Source: Betaproteobacteria bacterium | GTDB taxonomy: Bacteria; Pseudomonadota; Gammaproteobacteria; Burkholderiales; JAEUOS01 | DNA: 64,000 bases | Reading direction: 5' to 3' | Assembly: GCA_028292405.1 (NCBI GenBank) | Contig: JAQGMJ010000020.1 | Location: 62,001 to 126,000, forward strand | Shown here: piece after piece, positions 27,714-36,321 of the stretch | How the letters are laid out: each line of letters opens with the position of its first letter | How positions within the stretch are numbered: the stretch's first letter is position 1 | Position numbers and translations under genes: made by a program | The notes under the pieces: generated by a model | Seen by the model: the letters and a program-made list of their open reading frames with translations, nothing else | Database searches by the model: none | What the model was told of the DNA's origin: nothing

Positions 27714-28697
27714 TCAATCAGCCTGGATACCGGCGGACTTGATCACCGCCGACCACTTTTTCAGTTCGCGGTCGATCTGCTCGGCGAAGGCGCGGGCGTC
27801 GCCGCGATAGGGCTCGATGCCTTGCGGCGCCAGTTGCTCGCGCACGCTGTCGGAGGCAACGGCCGCGTCCACCGCCTCGGCCAGCTTGTGCATCACCTGC
27901 CCCGGCGTGCCGGTGGGTGCGGCGATGCCGAACCAGATGCGGGTGTCGTAGTTTTTCACCCCGAGTTCGGCGATCGTCGGCAGTTCCGGGGCCATGCGCG
28001 CGCGCGTGGTGCCTGTGGAAGCCAGCGCCTTGAGCTTGCCGTCGCGCACGAAGGGCAGCACGGTGGAGGCCGGGGCGAACATCACCGGCACGGTGCCGGC
28101 GAGCAGATCGGTGACGGCCTGCGAGCTGCCCTTGTAGGGCACGTGGGTCATTTTCGCGCCGGTGGACATGCCGAACAGTTCGCCGGCGAGGTGCGACATG
28201 GTGCCGTTGCCGGAGGAGGCGAAAAAGATCTTGCCGGGCCGTGCCTTGGCCGCCGCGATCAGTTGCGCAACGCTGTTCACGCCGAGCGCGGGGTTGACCA
28301 CCAGGATGCTCGGCACGGTGGCGGCCAGCGCAACCGGGGCGAAGTCCTTTTGCACGTCGAAGGGCACGCTCTTGAGCAGCGCCGGATTGACGGTGTTGGA
28401 GTTGCCGAGCATGAACAGCGTATAGCCGTCGGGCGCGGCATGCACCACCGCCATGGCGGCAATGTTGGTGCCGGCGCCGGGCTTGTTGTCCACCGCCACC
28501 TGCTGCTTCAGGGTGTCGGCCATTTTGGCGGCGACGACGCGGGCGGCGGCGTCGGTGGCCGTGCCAGGCGGAAAGCCGATCACCAGGCGCAGCGGATGGT
28601 CGGGAAATTCGGACTGGGCGTGGGCGCCCGAGGCGGCAAGCAGCAGGGACAGAAGCACGGCGCCGAGGCGCGCGGGGCGAGCGAAGGATGGGATCAA
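27714..28697 (-). CDS. Bug-family tripartite tricarboxylate receptor, orphan
   Basis: A 327-aa exported solute-binding protein of the TctC/Bug type: signal peptide ending at AHAQ, then FPDHPLRLVIGFPPGTATDAAAR, VDNKPGAGTNIAA and VPYKGSSQAVTDLLAG. These bind carboxylates in the periplasm. The start is a TTG preceded by GGAG at six nt, the only well-placed start. No TctA or TctB membrane partner is nearby, a common situation in Burkholderiales. Confidence 0.92.
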   Translation of the reverse strand: MIPSFARPARLGAVLLSLLLAASGAHAQSEFPDHPLRLVIGFPPGTATDAAARVVAAKMADTLKQQVAVDNKPGAGTNIAAMAVVHAAPDGYTLFMLGNSNTVNPALLKSVPFDVQKDFAPVALAATVPSILVVNPALGVNSVAQLIAAAKARPGKIFFASSGNGTMSHLAGELFGMSTGAKMTHVPYKGSSQAVTDLLAGTVPVMFAPASTVLPFVRDGKLKALASTGTTRARMAPELPTIAELGVKNYDTRIWFGIAAPTGTPGQVMHKLAEAVDAAVASDSVREQLAPQGIEPYRGDARAFAEQIDRELKKWSAVIKSAGIQAD

Positions 28698-28903
28698 TTT
28701 GTCTCCGTTTTTCTCTGACGCTTCTCAAGAGCGCCGCGCATTCTACCGCTGCATTTCCCCACCTGGCTTGCATGCGGCACGTAAGCGAAAGCCGACAGCG
28801 CAATCAGCCTGCTCCGGCAGAGGAGCCCAGGCTGCATCTTTATAGTTCAATCAACCGCCGCAGGACGGCGCCACAGTTCAGACCGTTAAAAAGGAAAAAC
28901 ATC

Positions 28904-28981
28904 ATGCGCTCGATCATTTTGCTGGTTCTTGGCGTGCCGATTTCGGTGATTGTGCTGGTCGGCCTGTTTACGCACTTCTAG
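28904..28981 (+). CDS. 25-residue single-helix membrane peptide
   Basis: The tiny ORF reads MRSIILLVLGVPISVIVLVG then LFTHF. Almost the whole chain is one membrane helix, with one Arg at the N-terminus. AAGGA lies about nine nt before the ATG, and a strong terminator starts 46 bp after its stop, so it looks like a complete monocistronic gene. I believe I have seen near-identical very short proteins in other proteobacteria but can give no name. Function is unknown; small membrane peptides often tune larger membrane proteins. Confidence 0.6.
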   Translation: MRSIILLVLGVPISVIVLVGLFTHF

Positions 28982-29026
28982 GCATCAACCAGGCGCTCAG
29001 CGCCGGCTGTCCAGGCTTGCATCGAT

Positions 29027-29061
29027 AAGGCTGTGCCCGAATGTTTCGGGCACAGCCTTTT
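29027..29061 (+). terminator. Strong intrinsic terminator after the 25-residue gene
   Basis: AAGGCTGTGCCCGAA (29027-29041) is an exact inverted repeat of TTCGGGCACAGCCTT (29044-29058), and a T run follows. It closes the short gene before ridA. Confidence 0.93.
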
Positions 29062-29143
29062 TTGTTGTAACGCGTCGGCAGTGGCAAAGCCTGGGACACG
29101 GGTTTACTATTTCCCGTCGCCCCAAAATCACAGGAGATATGCC

Positions 29144-29545
29144 ATGCTGAAAACTCTGGTCCCCTCGAACATCGCACCGCCAAACGGCGTCTACAGCCAT
29201 GGCGTGGAAGTGCCGGCGAATGCGCGCTGGTTGTACACCGCGGGCCAGGCCGGGGTGCGGCCGGACGGCAGTCTGGCCGAGGGCTTCGAGGCGCAGCATG
29301 AGCAGATCTGGCACAACACGCTGTCGATCCTGGCGGCGGCGGGCATGGGGCCGGAGAACATCGTGCGCCTGAACGTCTACTCCACCGACCCGGAAGGACT
29401 GCAGTTCGTGCGCGAGCACCGCAAGAAATTCCTCAAGCCCGGGCACGTGCCGGCTTCCACCTGGGTGGTGGTCAGCAAGCTGGCCAACCCGGGCTGGCTG
29501 GTGGAAATGGAGACGGTGGCGGCAAAGGCGGATGGCCGGGTGTAA
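29144..29545 (+). CDS. RidA/YjgF family protein
   Basis: A 133-aa protein of the RidA superfamily, whose members hydrolyse reactive enamine/imine intermediates formed by PLP enzymes. The typical start (SNIAPPNGVYSHGVEVP), the RWLYTAGQAGVRPDG core and a PASTWVVVSKLANPGWLVEME end are seen. The usual arginine of active RidA near residue 105 is not obvious, so it may belong to a non-RidA subgroup. AGGAGA precedes the ATG at 29144. It converges with the polytopic membrane gene, leaving five bases. Confidence 0.88.
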   Translation: MLKTLVPSNIAPPNGVYSHGVEVPANARWLYTAGQAGVRPDGSLAEGFEAQHEQIWHNTLSILAAAGMGPENIVRLNVYSTDPEGLQFVREHRKKFLKPGHVPASTWVVVSKLANPGWLVEMETVAAKADGRV

Positions 29546-29550
29546 GCCCG

Positions 29551-30813
29551 TTACTTTTTGACCAGCACCAGGTGCCGCAGGAAAGCCGGCCTGACAGGGA
29601 ATTCGCCGCGGCTGCCGGGAGCGGCGGCGTCGAATGCGCGCGCGGCCGCCTGGAAGGCTTCGTAGTCGTTGCCGCGCTGGCGCAAGGTCAGGTCGAGCGG
29701 AATGGCGATCAGGCAGGTGACGGCGAGGAGATCAACGGCGCACCGCTTCAGCGCGGGTCCGCCGCGCGCCGCCATGGCGAACAGCACACCCGACCAGGCG
29801 ATCATCGGAAACAGGTAGTAGCGTCCGCCGGCGGGCGGCTGAAAGGCCATGATCGGCCATTGCTCCAGTTCCAGGTCGATCAATGGCTTGTAGAGCGCGC
29901 CGGCCAGCATCAGCATGCTGAACAGCAGGAAGTGGCGCAGCAAAGGTGTGCCGAGGCGCCAGCCGGCGCCGCCGGCGGCCAGCGCCAGCACCCCAATGGC
30001 AATGCCGACGCCGGGGATACGCCAGATTTCCGTCGCGGCAAAAAGCTGGGTCACCCGTGCGCCCATCTCGGCGTGCAGGGGAATCAGGGCGATGATCTGA
30101 AAAAACAGCGACGGGGTGGCGCCCAGCGGGCCGACGGCGCGGCCGCCGCCGACGGTGTACAGGCAGAGCAGTTGCGTAACTGCCGCGGCCGCCGTCAGGC
30201 CCAGGCGCAATGCGTGCACGCCATCGCGCCGGTGCAGCCATTGATGAAGGGCGAAGGGCAGCAGGAAAACGCAAAACGGACCGCTCAAGCCGCTGAGCAG
30301 CAGGACGGCGGCATCCAGCAGGCGCTGCGACGGGTTGGCCGGCGCGGCACTGGCCAGAACCAGGAAGGCGAACGGCGCCAGGTACCAGTGCATGTTGGTG
30401 AGGATGCCGGCAGTTTCGTGCGCCGCCGGCATCAGGACGAACAGGACGGCGAACAGGCGGCGCGCGCCGCGCTGCGGCCAGGCAGCGTCCAGACGCGGCG
30501 AGACCAGCAACAGCGCAACGCCCGCCATCATGGCGTAGGCGGCGAGATTGAACAGCAGCGGCGCCCACGCGAGGGGCAGCGGCTGGGTGGCCATGGCGAC
30601 CAGACGCTGCACGGTATTGAGGTAGCCCCCTTCCTGATTGGCGAGGGAAGCCCAGCCCTGGGTATAGGCCTGCTCGTACCAGACCAGGCCGTCCTCGGCA
30701 TAGAACATGGGGCGCAACAGGTTTTGCCAGTCGCGCAGCGCCAGCAAGAGCAACAGAAACACGGCGAAGGGAGCAGGCCGGGCCTGGTCGGCCAGCGCGA
30801 GCAGGCGCTTCAT
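29551..30813 (-). CDS. Polytopic membrane protein of unknown function, coupled to a GT2 gene
   Basis: A 420-aa protein with about ten hydrophobic helices. The region LRPMFYAEDGLVWYEQAYTQ after helix 1, with an acidic ED pair in a periplasmic loop, and the plan as a whole resemble GT-C lipid-linked-sugar transferases and DUF2029-like proteins, but I cannot assign it. The ATG overlaps the stop of the glycosyltransferase gene as ATGA (30810-30813), which implies translational coupling and a joint role, probably transfer or flipping of a lipid-linked sugar. Confidence 0.7.
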   Translation of the reverse strand: MKRLLALADQARPAPFAVFLLLLLALRDWQNLLRPMFYAEDGLVWYEQAYTQGWASLANQEGGYLNTVQRLVAMATQPLPLAWAPLLFNLAAYAMMAGVALLLVSPRLDAAWPQRGARRLFAVLFVLMPAAHETAGILTNMHWYLAPFAFLVLASAAPANPSQRLLDAAVLLLSGLSGPFCVFLLPFALHQWLHRRDGVHALRLGLTAAAAVTQLLCLYTVGGGRAVGPLGATPSLFFQIIALIPLHAEMGARVTQLFAATEIWRIPGVGIAIGVLALAAGGAGWRLGTPLLRHFLLFSMLMLAGALYKPLIDLELEQWPIMAFQPPAGGRYYLFPMIAWSGVLFAMAARGGPALKRCAVDLLAVTCLIAIPLDLTLRQRGNDYEAFQAAARAFDAAAPGSRGEFPVRPAFLRHLVLVKK

Positions 30814-31550
30814 CGGCGAAACAGGGCGGATGACATCAGCCCGAGGCGGTGCGCGCGCCAGGTGAGCGCAGTCTTGAGGACGCCGCAGCCATAGGTAACG
30901 GAACGGGAAAAATTGATCGACGAGGCTTCGGGGAAATAATGCGTCGGGCAGGAGATTTCGCCGATCGCAAAGCCGCGGTCGTGGGCGAGCACCAGCATCT
31001 GGTTGTCGAAAACAAAGTCGTCCGAACAGCGCTCCAGCGGCAGCGCCTGCAGCAGTTCGCGGGTCCAGCCGCGGTAGCCGCTGTGGTATTCGGAGAGTTT
31101 GGCGCCGAGCAGCAGGTTTTCGATCAGGGTGAGCGCGCGGTTGGCGACGTATTTGTACAACGGCATGCCGCCGGCAAGCGCGCCGCCCCCGAGGATGCGT
31201 GAGGCCAGCACGGCATGGCACTGCCCGGAAGCGAGCAGTGCGGCCATCGCCGGGATCAGGCGCGGCGAATATTGGTAGTCCGGATGTAGCATGATGACGA
31301 TGTCGGCGCCGCGCGAAAGCGCCAGGCGGTAGCAGGTCTTCTGGTTGCCGCCATAGCCGAGGTTGGCGGGGTGGCGCTCGATATGCAGGCCGAGGCGCGC
31401 AGCGATGGCCACGGTGTCGTCGCCGCTGGCGTCGTCGACCAGCACGATGTCGTCGACCACATCCATCGGGATTTCGGCGACGGTGCGTTCCAGCGTGCGC
31501 GCGGCGTTGTAGGCCGGCAGGATGACGCAGACTTTTTTGTTGTCGATCAT
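30810..31550 (-). CDS. GT2-family glycosyltransferase (dolichol-phosphate-mannose-synthase-like)
   Basis: A 246-aa GT-A-fold enzyme: VCVILPAYNAARTLERTVAEIP, DIVLVDDASGDDT (nucleotide-binding DD), HPANLGYGGNQKTCYRLAL and IVIMLHPDYQYSP (second acidic site) match bacterial DPM1-like transferases that load a sugar on a polyprenyl phosphate. AKLSEYHSGYRGWTRELL is the family acceptor loop. It lacks the C-terminal membrane helices of some relatives. The ATG at 31550 is chosen because the upstream extension is not conserved in character. It is coupled to the following membrane gene. Confidence 0.88.
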   Translation of the reverse strand: MIDNKKVCVILPAYNAARTLERTVAEIPMDVVDDIVLVDDASGDDTVAIAARLGLHIERHPANLGYGGNQKTCYRLALSRGADIVIMLHPDYQYSPRLIPAMAALLASGQCHAVLASRILGGGALAGGMPLYKYVANRALTLIENLLLGAKLSEYHSGYRGWTRELLQALPLERCSDDFVFDNQMLVLAHDRGFAIGEISCPTHYFPEASSINFSRSVTYGCGVLKTALTWRAHRLGLMSSALFRR

Positions 31551-31778
31551 GGCCCGGCGCGGCGATCTCGCTTGTCGGTTGCGCGGGCACTCCCTCGGCA
31601 CCCCTGCCGCACTTTAGCGCATGCTGCGGAATCGGGCACAGTTAGTGCGAGGTGTGCGAAAAGGGTATTTGCGTGCTCCGATTGTCGGAGCACCTGCTTG
31701 ACTGGATCGCTCGTGAAACTTCAATTGAAACGAAACTCTTTGCACCCTGCCTCCGATGGTAGCGATGACACCCGCTCC

Positions 31779-32777
31779 ATGGGCAGGCGCGCAACGCTTC
31801 GGTACACCAAATTTGTGCGCGGCTTGCACCGGCTCTCGCTCATTTTTGGCCTGGCGGCATGCGGCGTGGCCCAGGCGCAAAATTATCCGGCGCGGCCGCT
31901 GCGCCTGGTGGTGGGCTATGCGGCCGGCGGCGTCGGCGACATCACGGCGCGCGTGGTGGCCGACGATCTGTCGAAGCGCCTGGGCCAGGCGGTGGTGGTG
32001 GACAACCGTCCGGGAGCGGGCGGCATCGTCGCCGCGCAGGCGGTGGCACGGGCCGACGCCGACGGCTACACGCTGTTGCTGTTGAACCAGGGCAATGCGA
32101 TCAGCGCTTCGCTGTTCAAGTCGCTGCCCTATGACATCCTGCGCGATTTCGAACCGGTGTCGGAGATCGGCGCGTTCAACGTGGTGATGTTCGTCAACAA
32201 GGGTTCGGCGCTGAAAAGCGTGGCGGACCTGGTCGCGGCCTCGAAAGTCCATCCGGAGAAGGTGAACATCGGCACCGGCCCGGTGGGCAACGGCGAGAAC
32301 ATGGCCGGGCTGCTGCTGAAATCGATGCTGCACCTGGACGTGGCGGTGGTGCCTTTCGGCACCGCGTCTTCGCAGTTCGCGGCGATCAAGACGGGCGACA
32401 TCCAGGTGGCGTTCGCCTTTGTCGCGCCGGTGCTGCCGCACCTGAAGGCGGGCACGGTGGAGGCGCTGGCGGTCACCGACTCGGTGCGCTATCCCGGCCT
32501 GCCGGCGGTGCCGACAGTGGAAGAAGCCGGCATTGCCGGATATTCGGTGGCGGCGTGGAACGGCATCGCGGTGCCGGCGAAGACGCCGAAGGCGATCGTC
32601 GAGCGCTTGAATAAGGACATCAACAGCATGATCGCCTCGACCGAGGTCAATCAGCGCTTCCAGACCATCGGCATCGAGCCGCGCGGCGGCACGCCGGAGC
32701 AGTTCAGCCGCCTGGTAAGCAGCGAAGTGGCGAAGTGGCGGCAGGTGATCCGCGACAGCAAGATCGAGCAGCAGTAG
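31779..32777 (+). CDS. Bug-family tripartite tricarboxylate receptor, orphan
   Basis: An exported protein of about 332 aa. The hydrophobic signal is LSLIFGLAACGVAQAQ, then NYPARPLRLVVGYAAGG, VDNRPGAGGIVAAQAVA and the C-terminal SRLVSSEVAKWRQVIRDSKI typical of Bug proteins. The start is uncertain because no clear ribosome site precedes the ATG at 31779; a GTG at 31815 also fits. No TctA/TctB genes lie near. Confidence 0.88.
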   Translation: MGRRATLRYTKFVRGLHRLSLIFGLAACGVAQAQNYPARPLRLVVGYAAGGVGDITARVVADDLSKRLGQAVVVDNRPGAGGIVAAQAVARADADGYTLLLLNQGNAISASLFKSLPYDILRDFEPVSEIGAFNVVMFVNKGSALKSVADLVAASKVHPEKVNIGTGPVGNGENMAGLLLKSMLHLDVAVVPFGTASSQFAAIKTGDIQVAFAFVAPVLPHLKAGTVEALAVTDSVRYPGLPAVPTVEEAGIAGYSVAAWNGIAVPAKTPKAIVERLNKDINSMIASTEVNQRFQTIGIEPRGGTPEQFSRLVSSEVAKWRQVIRDSKIEQQ

Positions 32778-32793
32778 CGGCACGCGTTGCCGC

Positions 32794-33129
32794 TCAGCGT
32801 TTCGGCGGCGCCTCGGCCAAGTGCACGGCAAGCCAGACTGTCGGCGGCGCGGCCTGGGTCCAGGCAATGCGGTGGCGCTGGTGCGGGGCGATTTCCAGAT
32901 AGTCGCCGGGTTGCAGGGCGCGCACTTCGGGCTCGCCTTCGAACTCGACACCCGCGGCACCGGCCAGCAGCAGCACCCATTCGGTGTGCGCCTGGTCGTA
33001 CCAGAACCCCGCGCTACTTGCCTGGCCGGTGGAGACGATGCGCTCCACCTTCACGCCGGAGCGCGACAGCAGTTCGGTGAATTGTTCTTCCGCCTGCGCG
33101 GCGGGCAGCGGGTGGTAGAGATTAGGCAC
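32794..33129 (-). CDS. Small cupin-domain protein
   Basis: A 111-aa single cupin. Motif 1 is the HTEWVLLLAGAAGVEFEG region, and motif 2 is PGDYLEIAPHQRHRI, which supplies metal-binding histidines. Such short cupins are often metal-dependent enzymes or sensors, and no substrate can be given. The gene lies six bp after the OsmC gene on the same strand, so they probably form an operon. Confidence 0.85.
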   Translation of the reverse strand: MPNLYHPLPAAQAEEQFTELLSRSGVKVERIVSTGQASSAGFWYDQAHTEWVLLLAGAAGVEFEGEPEVRALQPGDYLEIAPHQRHRIAWTQAAPPTVWLAVHLAEAPPKR

Positions 33130-33135
33130 AGTCGC

Positions 33136-33603
33136 TCACGGCACAGGCTCGATCACCACTTCGGCGCGAATCGAGTTGGCGATATAGCACTCTTCATGCG
33201 CCCAGTGATGCAGGGCGGCGATCTGCGCCGGCGTCGGCCGCTTGTCGCCGCTGAAAACGATTTTCGGACACAGGGTGATGCGGTTGATCATCATCTTGCC
33301 GGAGGCGTTCTTTTCCATCATGCCGACGGCGTTGTCGATGTAGCTATCGATCACGTAGCCGTCGCGCGCGGCGCCGCCGACGAAAAACAGCATGTGGCAA
33401 CTGGCCAGCGCGGCCACCAGGGCTTCTTCGGGGTCGACCGCCTTGTCGTCGGAAAACGGCAGCGGCACCGAGTGCGGCGAGCTGGAGCCTGCCACCACCG
33501 CCCCGCCATCGAAGCGCCAGGTGTGGGCGCGGCTATAGCGCTTGTCGATGAATTTGGCCTCGCCGCGCTGCCACTCGACGCCGGCGCTGAAGCTTGGGGC
33601 CAT
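33136..33603 (-). CDS. OsmC-family peroxiredoxin-like protein
   Basis: A 155-aa protein with both reactive cysteines of the OsmC/Ohr family: ALASCHMLFFV (about residue 69) and HEECYIANSI (about 138). PEEALVAALASCHM is the family signature. It should reduce organic or fatty-acid hydroperoxides in the cytoplasm. It is probably cotranscribed with the downstream cupin gene. Confidence 0.92.
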   Translation of the reverse strand: MAPSFSAGVEWQRGEAKFIDKRYSRAHTWRFDGGAVVAGSSSPHSVPLPFSDDKAVDPEEALVAALASCHMLFFVGGAARDGYVIDSYIDNAVGMMEKNASGKMMINRITLCPKIVFSGDKRPTPAQIAALHHWAHEECYIANSIRAEVVIEPVP

Positions 33604-33650
33604 GCTGCCTCCGAATGATTCCTTAGGCGCATTCTATCCCGCGCTTGTTG

Positions 33651-34568
33651 CTACATCGCCAGGCAGAGCAGCACCAAGCCACCGAGCAACAGGCCGATGC
33701 CGTTGAGCTCGCGGCCCTTGAGGCGTTCGCGGAACACACCGTGGGAGATGAGATGGGCGAAGACGATTTCAATCATGCCCAGCGCGCGCACGTCGGCAAC
33801 GTTGTGCATGGCGAAAGCGGTGAGCCAGCAGGCGGAGGCGAGCGCGCCGGCAAAACCGGTGGCCAGCGACAACTTCCAGGTGCCGAGCACCGCGCGAAAA
33901 GCGCCGGGCTGGCGCAGCGCGAGATAGGCCCCCAGGGCGAGGGACTGCATCGCCTGCGCCCACACCACCCCGAAGGCACCGGCGATCAGGGGTGAGGGCG
34001 CCCCCAGGTTGAGCGAGGCGGCACGGTAGCCGACGGTGGAGGCGGCGAACAAGGTGCCGGAAGCCAGCCCGAGAACCACGCCGGCGATTTGCGCGCGTCG
34101 GTCGGCTTCGCTGCCCGGCGCACCCTTGCCCGTTACGGAGAGCAGGAAAATACCGATCGAGGAGATCAGGATGCCGGCCAGCGAGAGCCCGGTGACGTGC
34201 TCTGAAATCAGCAGGGCCGAGAGCACGACGATCTGCAGCACTTCGGTTTTCGAATAGGCCACAGCGACGACGAAAGCCTTCTTGCCCATCGCCGCCAGCA
34301 GCAGCGCGGTGGCGAACAGCTGGCCGAAGGCGCCGACCGCGACCCAGCCGAGAAAAACCGGGGAGTACGCCGGCAGCGCCATCCCCAGCCCCTTGACCAC
34401 GAACAGCAGCCACAGCACCGTGAACGGCAAACCGAAAGCGAAGCGCACGAAGGTTGCCGGCAGCAGGCCGGAGGCGCCGGAGATCTGCCGCTGCGCGGCA
34501 TTGCGCAAGGTTTGCGAGAAGGCCGCCAGCAGGGTGATGGGGATCCACAACCAGATCGCTAGCTGCAT
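33651..34568 (-). CDS. EamA/DMT-family transporter
   Basis: A 305-aa protein with about ten helices in two repeated halves. NAAQRQISGASGLLPATFVRFAFG and the second-half ADVRALGMIEIVFAHLISHGVF are typical of EamA exporters. The ATG at 34568 (MQLAIWLWIP) has a GGCGGGG stretch upstream. A LysR gene diverges from it 193 bp away and is the likely regulator. The substrate is not known. Confidence 0.88.
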   Translation of the reverse strand: MQLAIWLWIPITLLAAFSQTLRNAAQRQISGASGLLPATFVRFAFGLPFTVLWLLFVVKGLGMALPAYSPVFLGWVAVGAFGQLFATALLLAAMGKKAFVVAVAYSKTEVLQIVVLSALLISEHVTGLSLAGILISSIGIFLLSVTGKGAPGSEADRRAQIAGVVLGLASGTLFAASTVGYRAASLNLGAPSPLIAGAFGVVWAQAMQSLALGAYLALRQPGAFRAVLGTWKLSLATGFAGALASACWLTAFAMHNVADVRALGMIEIVFAHLISHGVFRERLKGRELNGIGLLLGGLVLLCLAM

Positions 34569-34673
34569 CGCCCCGCCCTGCCGTGCTGTTTTTTTGTCTG
34601 CATGCTGATACTGTAGTTGTTGCCGCGCCGGTTGATGCCCCGGTTGACTCCCGCCGCATAGCCGTGCATCGTA

Positions 34674-34690
34674 GCGGCCGGATCGGCCGC
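34674..34690. promoter_or_regulatory. Candidate LysR operator between EamA and LysR genes
   Basis: GCGGCCG and CGGCCGC are exact inverted repeats separated by GAT, about midway between two divergent genes. It is not a canonical T-N11-A site, and the surroundings are GC-rich, so chance is possible. Confidence 0.3.
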
Positions 34691-34761
34691 CGACCATCTT
34701 TTTTTGGTTGAGCGTGGCTACGCGTTTTTAACAGGCTGATCCATACGCCCAAGGAAAATCG

Positions 34762-35652
34762 ATGCGTTTGTCGCTGGAAAGCCTGCGCCTGTTCGTCGCC
34801 ATCGCCGAGACGCAAAGCATCACCGCCGGCGCGGCGCGCCTGCATATTGCCCTGGCGGCGGCGAGCCGGCGCATCCGCGAATTGGAAGAAGGACTGGAGT
34901 GCGAGTTGTTTCACCGCCGCGCCCGCGGCGTGGAGTTGACCGCCGCCGGCCTGGCCCTGCTGCCGCATGCCCGCACGGTACTGGAAGATGCCAGCCGGCT
35001 GAAAAGCGAAATGAACCAGTTCGCGCGTGGAGTGGCGGGCGATGTGCGCCTGCATGTGAACACCTCTTCGCTGACGCAATTTTTGCCGGAGGATCTGACT
35101 TCCTTCGGCGCGAAGTTTCCCGGCATCAAGATTGACCTGCGCGAATCGGTGAGCGCGGCCATCGTCCAGGCGCTGCGCGACGACGAGGCGGACATCGGCA
35201 TTTTTGCCGCCGGCACGCCGGCCAACGGGCTGGAGGTGGCGCTGTACCGCCGCGACCGGCTGATCGTCATCGTGCCGCGCGGCCATGCGCTGGCGCGACG
35301 CAAGGCAGTCGAGCTGGAGGCGCTGGCGCAATACGACATGGTGAGTCTGACTTCCGACACTTCGCTGTTCGGGCAGATTGCCGAAGCCTGCGAAGTGCGC
35401 GGGCTGACCTTGCGCCACCGCGTGCAGGTACGCAGTTTCGACGCCATCTGTCGCCTGGTCGAGACCGGCCTGGGCATCGCGATCCTGCCCGGTTCGGCGG
35501 TAGGCCTGCACACGCGCGCGATGCAGGTGAAGGCGATCGCCCTGGATGAACCCTGGGCGGTGCGCGAGTTGATGATCGCGGTGCGCGACAAGCGCGGCCT
35601 GCCGGGCGCCGCGCTGCAGTTATACGAGCACCTGACCGCCGCAGGCCCCTGA
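34762..35652 (+). CDS. LysR-family transcriptional regulator
   Basis: A 296-aa regulator with an N-terminal winged helix (MRLSLESLRLFVAIAETQSI, then AASRRIRELEEGLECELFHR) and a two-lobed effector domain ending in GLPGAALQLYEHL. It diverges from the EamA transporter gene, and LysR proteins typically control such neighbours. The inducer is unknown. Confidence 0.93.
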   Translation: MRLSLESLRLFVAIAETQSITAGAARLHIALAAASRRIRELEEGLECELFHRRARGVELTAAGLALLPHARTVLEDASRLKSEMNQFARGVAGDVRLHVNTSSLTQFLPEDLTSFGAKFPGIKIDLRESVSAAIVQALRDDEADIGIFAAGTPANGLEVALYRRDRLIVIVPRGHALARRKAVELEALAQYDMVSLTSDTSLFGQIAEACEVRGLTLRHRVQVRSFDAICRLVETGLGIAILPGSAVGLHTRAMQVKAIALDEPWAVRELMIAVRDKRGLPGAALQLYEHLTAAGP

Positions 35653-35732
35653 AACTTTGTAGGACAACACCGGATAGCAGTGCTTTGGGCAGAAGCCTAT
35701 TCTGTCGGCACATCCCGAAGGAGGGTTATGCC

Positions 35733-36185
35733 ATGTCCAGATTATTGAAATCCCTGCTGTTCGCCGCCCCGCTGTGCGTGGGTACTGCCTACGCGCAAAG
35801 CGCGACCGAATACGTGCCGCCAGCCGATGCACAGCCGATGTATAGCCCGCCGCCCGGCAGCGAACCTGCTCGCGCTTATGAGCCTGCACCCGCCTATACC
35901 CCGGCGCCGGAACCCAGCGCCAAGCAGAAAATCAAGAACGGCGCGCACACCGTGAAAAGTGATGCCAAGGCAGCCAAGTCCGACATCAAGTCCGGCTCCA
36001 AGGAAGCCTGGCACGAAGTAAAAAGCGGCACCAAGCACGCCTGGAACAGCACCAAGGAAGGCGCGCATGAAGCCAAGGCGAAGATCAAGCACGCATTCAA
36101 GGGCGATGAAAATACGTCTTACCGCGAACCCGCGCCGGTGACCGAGCGCAGCTACAACTCGGCCAGCGTCGACGCTCCCAGATAA
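35733..36185 (+). CDS. Secreted LEA-like repeat protein
   Basis: A 150-aa protein with a signal peptide (LLFAAPLCVGTAYAQ), a Pro/Tyr/Ala-rich spacer (residues 25-65) and a Lys/Ala/Ser/His repeat region (about 66-125) with units such as VKSDAKAAKSDIKSGSKEAW, HEVKSGTKHAWNSTKEGAH and EAKAKIKHAFKG. The pattern of roughly 11 residues resembles group 3 LEA proteins that form amphipathic helices on drying, but the family is not certain. AAGGAGG lies close before the ATG, an unusually strong ribosome site. It is followed by a strong terminator. Confidence 0.7.
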   Translation: MSRLLKSLLFAAPLCVGTAYAQSATEYVPPADAQPMYSPPPGSEPARAYEPAPAYTPAPEPSAKQKIKNGAHTVKSDAKAAKSDIKSGSKEAWHEVKSGTKHAWNSTKEGAHEAKAKIKHAFKGDENTSYREPAPVTERSYNSASVDAPR

Positions 36186-36249
36186 GGGCTGCACACAGCC
36201 AGCCTGGCCTGAATTTATCTGCTCGTCCAGCGGGGGAAAAGCTTCTTAT

Positions 36250-36277
36250 ATGGGCGCCGCGAGGCGCCCATTTTTTT
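36250..36277 (+). terminator. Intrinsic terminator after the LEA-like gene
   Basis: ATGGGCGCC (36250-36258) pairs perfectly with GGCGCCCAT (36263-36271) around GCGA, and a run of T follows. Confidence 0.93.
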
Positions 36278-36321
36278 CCGGAAGGTGGTCGGCATGAGAT
36301 TCTTTCTTCCGGAACAAGCCA

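Noticed and set aside
29551..31590. A 679-codon frame extending the polytopic protein through the glycosyltransferase gene
   Set aside because: The part before 30813 is an out-of-frame shadow of the GT2 gene; the ATGA overlap gives the true start.
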